Part shown: positions 20,178-28,453 of the stretch, in pieces
How positions within the stretch are numbered: position 1 is the first letter of the stretch
Layout of the letters: each line of letters begins with the position of its first letter
NCBI GenBank assembly: GCA_013001905.1
Contig: JABDLC010000024.1
Span: 1-43,601 of the forward strand
Direction: 5' to 3'
From: Gammaproteobacteria bacterium
Lineage (GTDB): Bacteria; Pseudomonadota; Gammaproteobacteria; Steroidobacterales; GCA-2729495
Length of the DNA: 43,601 nt
Notes under the pieces: model-generated
Seen by the model: the letters and a program-made list of their open reading frames with translations, nothing else
Database searches by the model: none
What the model was told of the DNA's origin: nothing
Made by a program: the position numbers and the translations under genes

Positions 20178-22385
20178 CTAGATTGTTAGCGGCAGCGTAC
20201 GAATCCGTTTGCCGGTGAGCGCAAACAGCGCGTTCGCGACAGCAGGCGCAACCGGCGGCACACCCGGCTCACCGACGCCGGTGGGCTCCAGCTCACTCGG
20301 CATGACATGCACGTCAATCGCGGGCGCATCCGCCATGCGCAGCATGCGGTAATCGTGAAAATTGCTCTGCTGAATGCGGCCGTCCGCGATCGTGAGCTCG
20401 CCGTACAAAGCCGCCGTCAGGCCGAAGATAATGCCGCTCTCCATTTGCTGTCGCACGATATCGGGTGTGATCGCACGACCACAATCAATCACGCAGCTAA
20501 AGCGATGCACCTGGACCGGTGTATCACTGCGGCCGGTAACTGACACCTCAGCTACCTGCGCAACAATTGATTCAAAGGACTTAAAAAAAGCGACGCCCTG
20601 AGCGCGGCCTTCCGGTGCGTCACCCCAGCCGGCCAGTTCGAGCACCTTGTCCAACACGGCAATGTGCCGGGGGTCAGTCAACAGGTTGCGCCGATAGGCC
20701 GCCGGATCTGTGCCCGCTGCCGCGGCCAGTTCATCAATAAAGCTCTCCACCACAAATGCGTTGTAGCTGCTGCCGACAGACCGCCAGATCGACACCGGCA
20801 CACCGGGGTCATGGGAATACTGCAAAAACGACATGTCCGGAATGGCGTAATCCAGATGATGCGCGCCTTCGCGCGCCTGAAACGCAGCGACCAGCTTTAC
20901 GGAGGCCTCACTCAACCACTCGCCGATCCGCTGCCGTGTCGGCACCTCGAGAGACTCGGGCAGCAGCGTCCGCATGGTCGGGCCCATCAGCGCCCTCGCA
21001 GTGGGCGTCGCCACCTGCGCATGTTCCCATCCTTGCACTGCGCCACTGTCGTTCAGCCCGGCGCGAAGCCGGTGTACTGTTTGCTGTCGGGAGTAGCCGT
21101 GGCGAATGTCGTCTTCGCGGGTCCACATCGTTTTCACCGGCACGCTGAACTCGCGCGCTACGAGTACGGCCTCCATCACGTAGTCCCACAGCACGCGGCG
21201 GCCAAATCCGCCGCCGATGTAGGTGGTGTGCACGGCAACCTGATCACGTGGCAGACCGGCTATTTCAGCGACGATATTTTGTGCCATGTCCGGCGTTTGT
21301 GAGGCGACCCAGACGTCGGCACTGTCGTCACGCACATGGACGGTCGCACTGAGCGGCTCCATCGTTGCGTGCGCCAGATAGGGCACCACGTACTCCGCTT
21401 CGACAACCTGTGCAGCGCCGGAAACAGCCGCGGCCGGATCACCGTCGGAACGCACATAGTCAGGTTCGCTGCGATCAAACTGCTGCTTGTGCCGTTCCAG
21501 CAACACAGCACTGTCGGCGTCCGCGAGCGGACCGGGCTCCCAGTCGAGCTCAATGAGTTTGGCGGCACGGCTGGCGGCCCAGAAATGATCAGCAACGACT
21601 GCCACGCCGTAAGGCAATTCGACGAAGCCTCGCACACCGGGTACCGTCTGCGCCGCCGCGGTGCTGAAGCCCGACAGCGTCGCCGCCATTTCCGGGATAC
21701 GCGCCACGAGGGCGGTCAATACACCCTCCGGGCGGGCATCGAGGCCGTAGACGGCACTGCCGGTGACCTTGTCGTGCAGATCAACCCGCGGGACGGCAGT
21801 GCCGATCCACCGGTAGTCAGCGGGCACTTTGAGCGGCACATTCCAGGGCGGCGATAACGCAGCAGCGGCTGCCGCAAACTCGGTGTAGGCGCCCTGTCGT
21901 GACGACGGCAGGTGCCGGATCACGCCATCCTCCGTGCGCAACTCGTCGACCGGAACACTCCAGGCGCTCGCTGCGGCTTTCAACAGCATGGCGCGCGCTG
22001 TGGCACCGGTCTCACGTAATACATCCCAACTGTCGACCATGCTGCGGCTCTGGCCCGTCATCTGCATCGGCCGCTGGAAGATGCTCCGGACCGGCGCAAA
22101 CTGCACGTCAAAACGTGCGGGATCAACATCGAGCTCTTCCGCCACCAGCGTCAGCAGGCCCGTCATCGTGCCCTGACCCATTTCGACCTTATCGAGCTGA
22201 AAGATGTAACGACCGTCAGGCGTTATCTGCAGGAATGCGTTCGGCTCAAGCACATCGGCTGATTCCGCCAGACTGTCACGCTCGCGGGTTGCCCACGTCA
22301 GCGCGAGGCCGCCGCCGGCAACCGCGACCACACCCAATAAAAAACCGCGCCGCGTTACGCCGGCCTGGCGGGCCGGTCGTGTCAT
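20178..22385 (-). CDS. Tat-exported molybdopterin-binding subunit of an IorB-like molybdenum hydroxylase
   Basis: This 735-residue xanthine-oxidase-family large subunit has an N-terminal twin-arginine signal (TRRGFLLG, Arg12-Arg13). Cofactor motifs include the GQGTMTG segment (70-76), IGGGFGRR (390-397), SIWRSVGSSYNAFVVESFIDELA and catalytic-type Glu706 in GVGEPG. The layout resembles the beta subunit of isoquinoline 1-oxidoreductase and related aldehyde dehydrogenases. The small 2Fe-2S subunit (IorA type) that normally lies next to it is absent from the window. Its ATG overlaps the stop of the DUF1838 gene by four bases, so the two are translationally coupled. The substrate is unknown. Confidence 0.88.
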   Translation of the reverse strand: MTRPARQAGVTRRGFLLGVVAVAGGGLALTWATRERDSLAESADVLEPNAFLQITPDGRYIFQLDKVEMGQGTMTGLLTLVAEELDVDPARFDVQFAPVRSIFQRPMQMTGQSRSMVDSWDVLRETGATARAMLLKAAASAWSVPVDELRTEDGVIRHLPSSRQGAYTEFAAAAAALSPPWNVPLKVPADYRWIGTAVPRVDLHDKVTGSAVYGLDARPEGVLTALVARIPEMAATLSGFSTAAAQTVPGVRGFVELPYGVAVVADHFWAASRAAKLIELDWEPGPLADADSAVLLERHKQQFDRSEPDYVRSDGDPAAAVSGAAQVVEAEYVVPYLAHATMEPLSATVHVRDDSADVWVASQTPDMAQNIVAEIAGLPRDQVAVHTTYIGGGFGRRVLWDYVMEAVLVAREFSVPVKTMWTREDDIRHGYSRQQTVHRLRAGLNDSGAVQGWEHAQVATPTARALMGPTMRTLLPESLEVPTRQRIGEWLSEASVKLVAAFQAREGAHHLDYAIPDMSFLQYSHDPGVPVSIWRSVGSSYNAFVVESFIDELAAAAGTDPAAYRRNLLTDPRHIAVLDKVLELAGWGDAPEGRAQGVAFFKSFESIVAQVAEVSVTGRSDTPVQVHRFSCVIDCGRAITPDIVRQQMESGIIFGLTAALYGELTIADGRIQQSNFHDYRMLRMADAPAIDVHVMPSELEPTGVGEPGVPPVAPAVANALFALTGKRIRTLPLTI

Positions 22386-23269
22386 GCGTCCTCTGGCAAC
22401 TGCAGTGGTGGCGCCGCCTCGAGTACAGCCTCCGGATCCGCGAGTATTTCACCGTGACGCTCTCGCGCAGCGGTCAGGTACTCAGCCGGAAAGTCATCGA
22501 TACTGTTGATCTTGCTGCCGTTGGCGCGTGCCGTCGTGTGTCCGCCGACACCTTCTGCCTGAAACCACTCCCGCCAGCTGGTCACGGACGTGAAGCTGAT
22601 TTCTGCTGCGGCAGAGGTAACCTTCGGATCGTTTAACTCGCGCAGGCTGCCACGATATGTGACGAGCTCATTGTAGATATGTTTGCCCATCATCGGATGA
22701 TCAGAGTCCACCTTGGCGCTCGAGTCATCGCGGATCCAGACGTTATCGCCGTTAACAAATGCCGGCCCGACTTTGGTTTTCAGTTCGACATCACCGAACA
22801 GCGGTATATCCGGCAGGATCACACCGGTGGGACGCATCAGCACGGGAAACGGACCAAACTTTTGCTCGGGCACTTCGCAGGTTTTGCCGTTGTACGGATT
22901 CACCCAGGTGTCCAGAACCTCGCCTGTTTCAAGATCAGTGAGGTACGACATCTCCAGCATGTTCACTTCGAAGCCTTTACCCGGCACCGGCCGCATGCGC
23001 TGGAAACTGCCGATCAGCATGTTGAAGAGCGGAGTTATCTCGTTGTCGACAACGCCGTAACGGACCCCCTTCATCCACCACATCACGGTCTTGCCACTGG
23101 TGTCGCCGCGCAGTTTCGCGAGCGCCGTCAGACGATCCCAGGGATCATCAAGATCAAGCTCGCCAGCAGCGTGCGCATAACCGCCGAGCGCAAGCCCGGC
23201 CAGACTAAGGCTGCCGGTACGCAGCAGATCACGGCGACTGAGTGCTCGTTTAGTTGTTGGTATTTTCAA
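22382..23269 (-). CDS. Tat-exported DUF1838 family protein (paralog 1)
   Basis: I place the start at TTG 23269, which is preceded at about seven bases by AGGGAGA and puts the twin-arginine motif SRRDLLRTG near residue 12. An ATG at 23341 would add 24 residues ahead of the Tat signal. The mature part of the 295-residue protein begins LDLDDPWDRLTALAKLRGDTSG. It has the central TGEVLDTWVNPYNGKTCEVPE, the pattern I associate with DUF1838. Function is unknown. It is coupled by an ATGA overlap to the molybdopterin subunit, so a shared periplasmic oxidation or ligand-handling role is plausible. A second homolog lies at 36626-37588. Confidence 0.8.
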   Translation of the reverse strand: MKIPTTKRALSRRDLLRTGSLSLAGLALGGYAHAAGELDLDDPWDRLTALAKLRGDTSGKTVMWWMKGVRYGVVDNEITPLFNMLIGSFQRMRPVPGKGFEVNMLEMSYLTDLETGEVLDTWVNPYNGKTCEVPEQKFGPFPVLMRPTGVILPDIPLFGDVELKTKVGPAFVNGDNVWIRDDSSAKVDSDHPMMGKHIYNELVTYRGSLRELNDPKVTSAAAEISFTSVTSWREWFQAEGVGGHTTARANGSKINSIDDFPAEYLTAARERHGEILADPEAVLEAAPPLQLPEDA

Positions 23270-23367
23270 TCCTGCGTCTCCCTTCAGGCTGTGGCGAGCG
23301 ATTAGTTTATGCTGTGCCCGCGGCCCAAGAAAGCCGCCCATTCAATGACCGCTGCGAGAACAGAGCA

Positions 23368-23571
23368 ATGACTGACGAGCGCCTGACCGAGATCGAGATA
23401 AAGCTGGCTCACACCGAGCAGGCCATCAACGAAATGAGCGACGTGCTTTACGCTCAGCAGGCCCTGCTGGACAAGCTGGGGGCCGGTCTGGCCGGGCTGC
23501 GGCAGCGCGTCAGCGGCATGGAAAGCGGATCAGAGGGAACTTCTGACGATGAAAAGCCTCCACACTACTGA
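23368..23571 (+). CDS. slyX: SlyX family protein
   Basis: This 67-residue protein is almost entirely coiled coil (ERLTEIEIKLAHTEQAINEM, then VLYAQQALLDKLGAGLAGLRQRV). It ends in the diagnostic SlyX C-terminal motif PPHY. ATG at 23368 aligns with the family N-terminus (MTDERLTEIE); codons upstream in this frame would not. SlyX is a small conserved proteobacterial protein of unclear function, originally tied to the slyD region. It is divergent from the DUF1838 gene with 98 bases between starts. Confidence 0.9.
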   Translation: MTDERLTEIEIKLAHTEQAINEMSDVLYAQQALLDKLGAGLAGLRQRVSGMESGSEGTSDDEKPPHY

Positions 23572-23636
23572 GTGGCGATCCGCTATGTCGGGTCAATACA
23601 TAGAAAACGACAGTCACCGCCTTAGTTAGTGGCTTT

Positions 23637-23645
23637 TGCTATTAT
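23637..23645 (+). promoter_or_regulatory. Extended -10 promoter for the six-cysteine secreted protein
   Basis: TGC followed by TATTAT matches the extended -10 form TGn-TATnAT. It would start transcription near 23652 and leave a leader of about 38 bases. No convincing -35 hexamer is present, which is usual for extended -10 promoters. Confidence 0.5.
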
Positions 23646-23672
23646 CCGACCGAGTTCAGATAACATCTCTTT

Positions 23673-23679
23673 GGAGGAG
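23673..23679 (+). promoter_or_regulatory. Strong ribosome-binding site GGAGGAG
   Basis: A seven-base near-perfect Shine-Dalgarno sequence lies ten bases before ATG 23690. It decides this start over an in-frame ATG 54 bases upstream, which has no such site and would bury the signal peptide. It is one of the strongest ribosome-binding sites in the window. Confidence 0.7.
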
Positions 23680-23689
23680 ATCAGACACA

Positions 23690-24079
23690 ATGAAAATGAA
23701 CCAAATTCTTAAAGCAGCTGCAGCTGTGCTCATTCTTGGCAGTTCTTCAGCTGTGATAGCTGGTGGTCACGGCAGCGATGCTCCGGCGGTCGCTGGTGAA
23801 GGCGCATGCACCTACACGCTCGAAAACGCGTTTGGCGTGTTTGCAATGTGCGAAGAGCCCAACGGCGCAGAATCCTGTAATGCGAAAGCAGGTGCGGAAG
23901 GCCCGATGGGTGCTGAGTACTCTGAAGTGTCTCACGCAGACGGCGCCTGCCCGACTGAAGGCCGCATCGGTACTTGCACGGTCGAAGGTCTGGCCCAGCA
24001 TTATTATGATTCGGGCGACAGCGACGGTCTGGAAACCGGCTGCATGTTCTCGAGCGGTGACTGGACTGACGCTGAGTAA
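23690..24079 (+). CDS. Small secreted six-cysteine acidic protein, unknown function
   Basis: The 129-residue product has a clear signal peptide (about 1-24, ending AVIA) and a mature acidic domain with six cysteines at 40, 54, 63, 87, 96 and 118, enough for three disulfides. I do not recognise the family. Repeating sub-patterns such as GACTYTLENAFGVFAMC and GTCTVEGLAQHYYDSG suggest a two-half, disulfide-braced fold. The gene has its own extended -10 promoter, a very strong ribosome-binding site and a perfect terminator, so it looks like a well-expressed monocistronic secreted protein. Confidence 0.85.
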   Translation: MKMNQILKAAAAVLILGSSSAVIAGGHGSDAPAVAGEGACTYTLENAFGVFAMCEEPNGAESCNAKAGAEGPMGAEYSEVSHADGACPTEGRIGTCTVEGLAQHYYDSGDSDGLETGCMFSSGDWTDAE

Positions 24080-24100
24080 CAAGCGTTAAATTGCTTCGGC

Positions 24101-24134
24101 AATAAAAAACCCGCCGACAGGCGGGTTTTTTATT
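24101..24134. terminator. Perfect bidirectional rho-independent terminator
   Basis: A 15-bp perfect inverted repeat (arms 24101-24115 and 24120-24134, loop GACA) has a GC-rich core (CCCGCC/GGCGGG) and flanking A6 and T6 tracts. The symmetry gives a U-tract on either strand. It can therefore end transcription both of the six-cysteine gene (+) and of the PiT transporter operon (-), which converge here. Confidence 0.93.
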
Positions 24135-24149
24135 GCCTGCGATTAAGGC

Positions 24150-25406
24150 TCAGAGCGGCGGCATGACCTGCCTGAGCAACAAAAAGTAAACAATCGACAG
24201 CAGCGCTCCCGCCGGCACTGTCACTAGCCACGATGCAAAAATACCTTTGACCACGACCAAATCGATCGCACTGGTGCCTTTCACCAGCCCCACACCGAGG
24301 ACAGCACCGATCAGCGTATGCGTTGTGGACACCGGCATCCCGGTACCCGAGGCCACAACAATAGTGAACGCCGCCGCGATTTCGGCAGAAAAGCCACGCA
24401 CGGGCGTGAGATTCGTAATTTGCGACCCGACGGTTTTGATCACGCGGCGCCCGTACGTACCCAGCCCGATCACGATGCCAAAACCACCCACAACAAGAAT
24501 CCAGATGGGTAAACCGGCCTGCTGTGCAACCGATCCCTGAGTGGCGATAGATACGACCGCGGCAACCGGTCCGATTGCATTGGCCACATCATTTGAACCG
24601 TGTGCGAAGGCCATCGCGCAGGCGGTAAAAATCATCAAGATGGCGAATACCGTTTCAACTCGCTTGTGCTGAAATTGCCGTCGGGCATTGTCATCAATTC
24701 TGATGCGACTGATCGCGATCCGGCTGAGCCAGGCAACAAAGGCGCCCAATAGCAGCGCCAGCGAGTATGCCTCCAGCGTCGTGAACGTCAGACCGATATG
24801 CTTCAGGCCTTTAAACATGGTGACTAGAACAATCAGCGTTACCGCAACAAAGACATAAAACGGTGCATAACGCTTGGCTCGTTTGAACGGGTTTTTCCGC
24901 ACCAGTATCAGTCGCTTGATCGACAGAAAAATACCATAGGCAATAACGCCCGAGGTCAGAGGCGAAATCACCCAGCTGAGTACAATGGTGCCAATCTTGC
25001 CCCACTCGACGGCTGCAAACCCCACCGCTACGACAGCGAAACCAACGATGGCGCCCACAATGGAATGAGTCGTGGACACCGGCCAGCCGCGGATAGACGC
25101 AATTAACAGCCAGGTGCCGGCAGCCAGCAGGGCCGAGAGCATACCGATAGCCAGAATTCCGGGCGTATCCGCAAACAGCGTAGCGTCAACCATGCCTTTG
25201 CGAATAGTCGATGTAACTTCACCGCCGGCAAGCACGGCCCCTGCAAACTCGAACACACCGGCAACGATCAATGCCTTCTTAAGTGTGAGCGCGCCTGAAC
25301 CGATGGACGTCGCCATTGCATTGGCGACATCGTTCGCACCAATACCCCAGGCCATAAACAGGCCGAATGCCAGCGCCAGGCCGACATAAATATAGTAGGC
25401 GTCCAA
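24150..25406 (-). CDS. pit: PiT family inorganic phosphate transporter
   Basis: This 418-residue membrane protein has about ten to twelve helices and the duplicated PiT signatures GANDVANAMATSIGSGALT (N-half) and GSNDVANAIGPVAAV (C-half), plus two PVSTTHS/T motifs. The start is TTG at 25406, preceded by a GGGGGG tract. PiT proteins import phosphate, usually as metal-phosphate complexes, driven by protons or sodium. It lies 25 bases downstream of a CbiX-like lipoprotein gene on the same strand, an unusual partner. No pitA-type regulator (DUF47) is adjacent. Confidence 0.93.
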   Translation of the reverse strand: MDAYYIYVGLALAFGLFMAWGIGANDVANAMATSIGSGALTLKKALIVAGVFEFAGAVLAGGEVTSTIRKGMVDATLFADTPGILAIGMLSALLAAGTWLLIASIRGWPVSTTHSIVGAIVGFAVVAVGFAAVEWGKIGTIVLSWVISPLTSGVIAYGIFLSIKRLILVRKNPFKRAKRYAPFYVFVAVTLIVLVTMFKGLKHIGLTFTTLEAYSLALLLGAFVAWLSRIAISRIRIDDNARRQFQHKRVETVFAILMIFTACAMAFAHGSNDVANAIGPVAAVVSIATQGSVAQQAGLPIWILVVGGFGIVIGLGTYGRRVIKTVGSQITNLTPVRGFSAEIAAAFTIVVASGTGMPVSTTHTLIGAVLGVGLVKGTSAIDLVVVKGIFASWLVTVPAGALLSIVYFLLLRQVMPPL

Positions 25407-25431
25407 TAATCCCCCCGGTTTGTGAGCGGGT

Positions 25432-26523
25432 TTAGTTCAGGTTTGCCGCAACGCCGGCAACCGATTGTTCAATCCAGCTGATAAAGTTGTCGTGCTCTAT
25501 CAGGCCTTTGGCATTGAAGCGGTAATCGAGCCCCTTCAGATCGCGGCGCAGGCTGGACTGCACCATTCGCGTGCCCAGCAGGTTGGTGATGACGAGCACA
25601 TCGCGCCCTTCGGCCATGGATTGGCTGACGCGTGCGCGCAGCCTTTCTACGTTGGCGGCACGCACTTCTTCGACCGCATCATCCTGCAGCGTCGCGACAC
25701 TGATGCTGTTGTAATCGCTGCGCGCCTCAATGTAGTCACCGATTCTGCGCAGCATTGCGAGCTGCAACACATTGTCGTCTTCAAACACGGGGCCATGCGC
25801 GACGATAATCACATCTTCGTTCGCCGGGTTTTCACTGATCTCCGCCACGTAATCCAGCAGTGCATCGCCTACCAGCGGGTGATCTTCGATAGGTCTAACG
25901 ACATGCAAGCGAACAGGCGGTGTAACACGCTTGACGGTGGCGTACTCGGCGCTGTCCTGCAGGCCCAGGATGTAATCCCACTGCCGCAGCATGGTGTTGT
26001 ACCGGGTGCTGACCACGGGGACCACGATGACATCTTCAACGCCGGTGGCTGCCAGTTTATTCAGCGCCAACTGGATATGGTCCGAGCCCATCATGCTCAT
26101 ACCGAGACTCATGGCGGTGGGCGTATCCGCTGCGACGGTTTGGATGCGGTTGGCCAGTACCGTGTCGCCGTGCTGACCGAAGCCGTGTGCGAGCAGGAGT
26201 ACACCATAGTTGGCCTGGGCATCATCGGGACTGACGTACCAGGCATAGTTCGGCCCCATTGCCCGCATCATGCCCATAATTGCCCGATGCGACATATCAG
26301 ACATCTTCGGAACATTGTCGCGAAGTTCCTGCATCATGCCTTCGTCCATCGAATGCGGCGCATCACGCAACTCCCGACCATATTCGTCAGGCCCTGTTGA
26401 AGTCACTGCCCGAACTTCAGTCGCCGCCACCGGCTCAATCACTCGAACATCAGGACCCGTTGTCGCGCAACCGGACAGCAAAGCGGTTCCGATAAAGATC
26501 AGGACAAAGAAGTTAAATTTCAT
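25432..26523 (-). CDS. CbiX-like (sirohydrochlorin chelatase fold) lipoprotein, paralog 1
   Basis: This 363-residue lipoprotein has a lipobox LSGC (Cys19) followed by Ala, which predicts outer-membrane sorting. Two tandem chelatase-like halves each start with a beta-strand plus His-Gly: VLLLAHGFGQHGD (His113) and VIIVAHGPVFEDD (His243). This matches the class II chelatase (CbiX/SirB) strand-1 motif. The second family histidine is replaced by Tyr175 in half 1 and is missing in half 2, so catalysis is doubtful. It is homologous along its length to the protein at 29048-30151. An AGGAG site precedes the ATG. It appears co-transcribed with pit. Confidence 0.75.
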   Translation of the reverse strand: MKFNFFVLIFIGTALLSGCATTGPDVRVIEPVAATEVRAVTSTGPDEYGRELRDAPHSMDEGMMQELRDNVPKMSDMSHRAIMGMMRAMGPNYAWYVSPDDAQANYGVLLLAHGFGQHGDTVLANRIQTVAADTPTAMSLGMSMMGSDHIQLALNKLAATGVEDVIVVPVVSTRYNTMLRQWDYILGLQDSAEYATVKRVTPPVRLHVVRPIEDHPLVGDALLDYVAEISENPANEDVIIVAHGPVFEDDNVLQLAMLRRIGDYIEARSDYNSISVATLQDDAVEEVRAANVERLRARVSQSMAEGRDVLVITNLLGTRMVQSSLRRDLKGLDYRFNAKGLIEHDNFISWIEQSVAGVAANLN

Positions 26524-26580
26524 GCGCTGGCTCCTGGCGGCTATTGAGCGGACAAACCATTGTAGTCGCCCTGACTGTGG

Positions 26581-26586
26581 TTGACA
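26581..26586 (+). promoter_or_regulatory. Candidate -35 element (TTGACA)
   Basis: A perfect TTGACA lies 47 bases before the alpha/beta hydrolase start at 26633. The -10 at 17 bases (GAAACT, 26604-26609) is poor, so this is a weak or activator-dependent promoter at best. Confidence 0.25.
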
Positions 26587-26632
26587 CCCTCCGCATCGGG
26601 CACGAAACTCGGCGCTTTACGGGAGTCTGACC

Positions 26633-27583
26633 ATGGTTTGGATACGGCGAATAATCACCGGTTTCGCGGCCCTGATACTGCTGCTGTGGGTCGGCATGGC
26701 CATCTACGCCTACTGGCCGCAGGAACCCGGAGTGCCGGCCGCCGAGCTGGCCGGCCCGGAAGACCGCTTCATCGAAGCCGACGGCATGCAGCTGCGTTAC
26801 CGCACCTGGGGGAAGCCCGTCCCGGGCCAGTCACCAATCGTGCTCATTCACGGCTTCGCCAACAGCGTGCAAACCTGGCGTGATCTCGGGCCGGCGCTGG
26901 CGGATGACTATTACGTCATTGCACTCGACATGCCCGGTTTCGGGCTGTCCGACAAACCCGATGATCGCGACTACAGCAACGCCAGTCAGGGCGCTGCCGT
27001 CGTCGCGTTTATCGAAGCCCTGAATCTGGACAGCGCGATTGTGGGCGGGCACTCCATGGGAGGTGCGCTGGCGCTGCACGTAGCCGAACAGTCCGACAAA
27101 GTGACGGGCATGATCATGTTCAATCCCGGCATCATTACGACGGGCGTTCCGGCCATTACCGAGTATCAGACATTTCCGATGCACCGGTTGTCGGCACGCA
27201 CGTTTGCCGACCGGAATTTTCGCGCCAATTTCCTGCGGGCTTCGTATCTGCGTCCTGAAATCATTACCGAAGACGTCATTGACGACGTCATGCTCGGCAC
27301 GAAAACTGACGACTACTGGACCGGCACGACACGCATGATGCAGTTTTATGAGGCGGGCAACGAAGTTGAGATGCTGGCAGACCTGCGCATACCGACACTG
27401 ATCGTGTGGGGCACGGAAGACAAGAATAAACCCGACGGTGAAGCTGAAAAACTGAACGAGTTGTTTCCGGTCAGTCGCCTGGCGCTAATTCCGGACGCAG
27501 CACACTACGTGCAGGAAGAAAAACCACTGGAATCAGCCGCCGCGATTATCGATGCCAAAGATTTCTGGGCGGCCGCCCGCTAG
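26633..27583 (+). CDS. Membrane-anchored alpha/beta hydrolase
   Basis: This 316-residue protein has an N-terminal signal-anchor (about 6-27). The alpha/beta-hydrolase domain shows the oxyanion segment IVLIHGFANS, the nucleophile elbow GGHSMGG (Ser141), Asp263 in WGTED and His291 in AAHYVQEEKP, so the full triad is present. The substrate cannot be told from sequence; esters or small lipids are typical. It would face the periplasm. It stands alone, divergent from the CbiX-like lipoprotein and convergent with ppk2. It is related in layout to the second hydrolase at 32244. Confidence 0.88.
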   Translation: MVWIRRIITGFAALILLLWVGMAIYAYWPQEPGVPAAELAGPEDRFIEADGMQLRYRTWGKPVPGQSPIVLIHGFANSVQTWRDLGPALADDYYVIALDMPGFGLSDKPDDRDYSNASQGAAVVAFIEALNLDSAIVGGHSMGGALALHVAEQSDKVTGMIMFNPGIITTGVPAITEYQTFPMHRLSARTFADRNFRANFLRASYLRPEIITEDVIDDVMLGTKTDDYWTGTTRMMQFYEAGNEVEMLADLRIPTLIVWGTEDKNKPDGEAEKLNELFPVSRLALIPDAAHYVQEEKPLESAAAIIDAKDFWAAAR

Positions 27584-27610
27584 GCAGAGCGTCAACCCTC
27601 GTGACCGGAT

Positions 27611-28384
27611 TCAGTAAGTCTGCGGAATAACCCGCCGGTCACTGATGGCGGCCGCATCATCATACTGATCCGTGAGATCGCGATCCGGCAGTGTTATCGC
27701 CGGGTGCTCTATGGTCGCGTAGGGAATCTGCTGCAACAGGTGCTGAATGCAGTTCAACCGGGCCACACGCTGATCATCGGACGGCACAATGTGCCACGGC
27801 GATTCATCGATATCGGTTGCCTCAAGCATGCGATCGCGGGCCCGGGAGTACGCGTACCAGCGGCGACGTGATTCAATATCCATGTCACTGAACTTCCAGC
27901 GCTTGACCGGATCTTCAAGGCGCTCCTGCAAACGGTTCTTTTGCTCTTCCTCGCCGACCTCCAGCCAGTATTTCAGCAGGATGATGCCGTCATCAATCAA
28001 CCAGCGCTCAAAGGTGGGGGCGTTATCAAGAAACTGCCGGGTCTGCTCTTCGGTGCAAAAGCCCATCACGGGCTCTACGCCCGCCCGGTTGTACCAGCTG
28101 CGATCAAACAGAACGACTTCGCCCGCCGCCGGCATCACTTCGATGTAGCGCTGCAGATACAGCTGCGTAAGCTGCCGGTCACTCGGCGCGGGTAACGCGA
28201 CAACCTTGAATACCCGGGCACTCGCCCGTGCGGTCAGCGCACGGATCATGCTGCCCTTGCCCGCCGTATCACGCCCCTCAAAAACGATCACGACACGTTT
28301 GCCGGTTTGTTTGACCCAGCGCTGCATACGCACAACTTCCACCTGCAATTCGCGCAGCTGCCTGTTGTATTCCTTCTTTTTCAT
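27611..28384 (-). CDS. ppk2: Polyphosphate kinase 2 (PPK2 family)
   Basis: This 257-residue single-domain PPK2 has Walker A EGRDTAGKGS (36-45), the lid-loop DRSWYNRAGVEPVMGFC (about 94-110) and the downstream KYWLEVGEEEQKNRL and SDMDIESRRRWYAYSRARD segments typical of class I PPK2. It transfers phosphate between polyphosphate and nucleoside diphosphates. The protein is cytoplasmic. It lies within 2.3 kb of the PiT phosphate transporter but on its own transcript, divergent from a four-TM membrane protein gene. Confidence 0.93.
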   Translation of the reverse strand: MKKKEYNRQLRELQVEVVRMQRWVKQTGKRVVIVFEGRDTAGKGSMIRALTARASARVFKVVALPAPSDRQLTQLYLQRYIEVMPAAGEVVLFDRSWYNRAGVEPVMGFCTEEQTRQFLDNAPTFERWLIDDGIILLKYWLEVGEEEQKNRLQERLEDPVKRWKFSDMDIESRRRWYAYSRARDRMLEATDIDESPWHIVPSDDQRVARLNCIQHLLQQIPYATIEHPAITLPDRDLTDQYDDAAAISDRRVIPQTY

Positions 28385-28453
28385 CGAGCGGTCTCCGGAG
28401 ATTTCCCGGCCGATGTTACCATCGACACCCGCACGCCTTCAGGAGTTGGCACT

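Noticed and set aside
20164-20181. Short direct repeat (CAAAGGTC twice) between the convergent yyaL-like and molybdenum genes
   Set aside because: Two eight-base copies are too short to call a repeat element or attachment site.
25465-26400. 311-codon open frame on the plus strand opposite the CbiX-like lipoprotein
   Set aside because: Composition is His/Asp/Gln-rich as expected for the antisense of the real gene. There is no domain or start signal, and the lipoprotein frame has a lipobox and a homolog at 29048.
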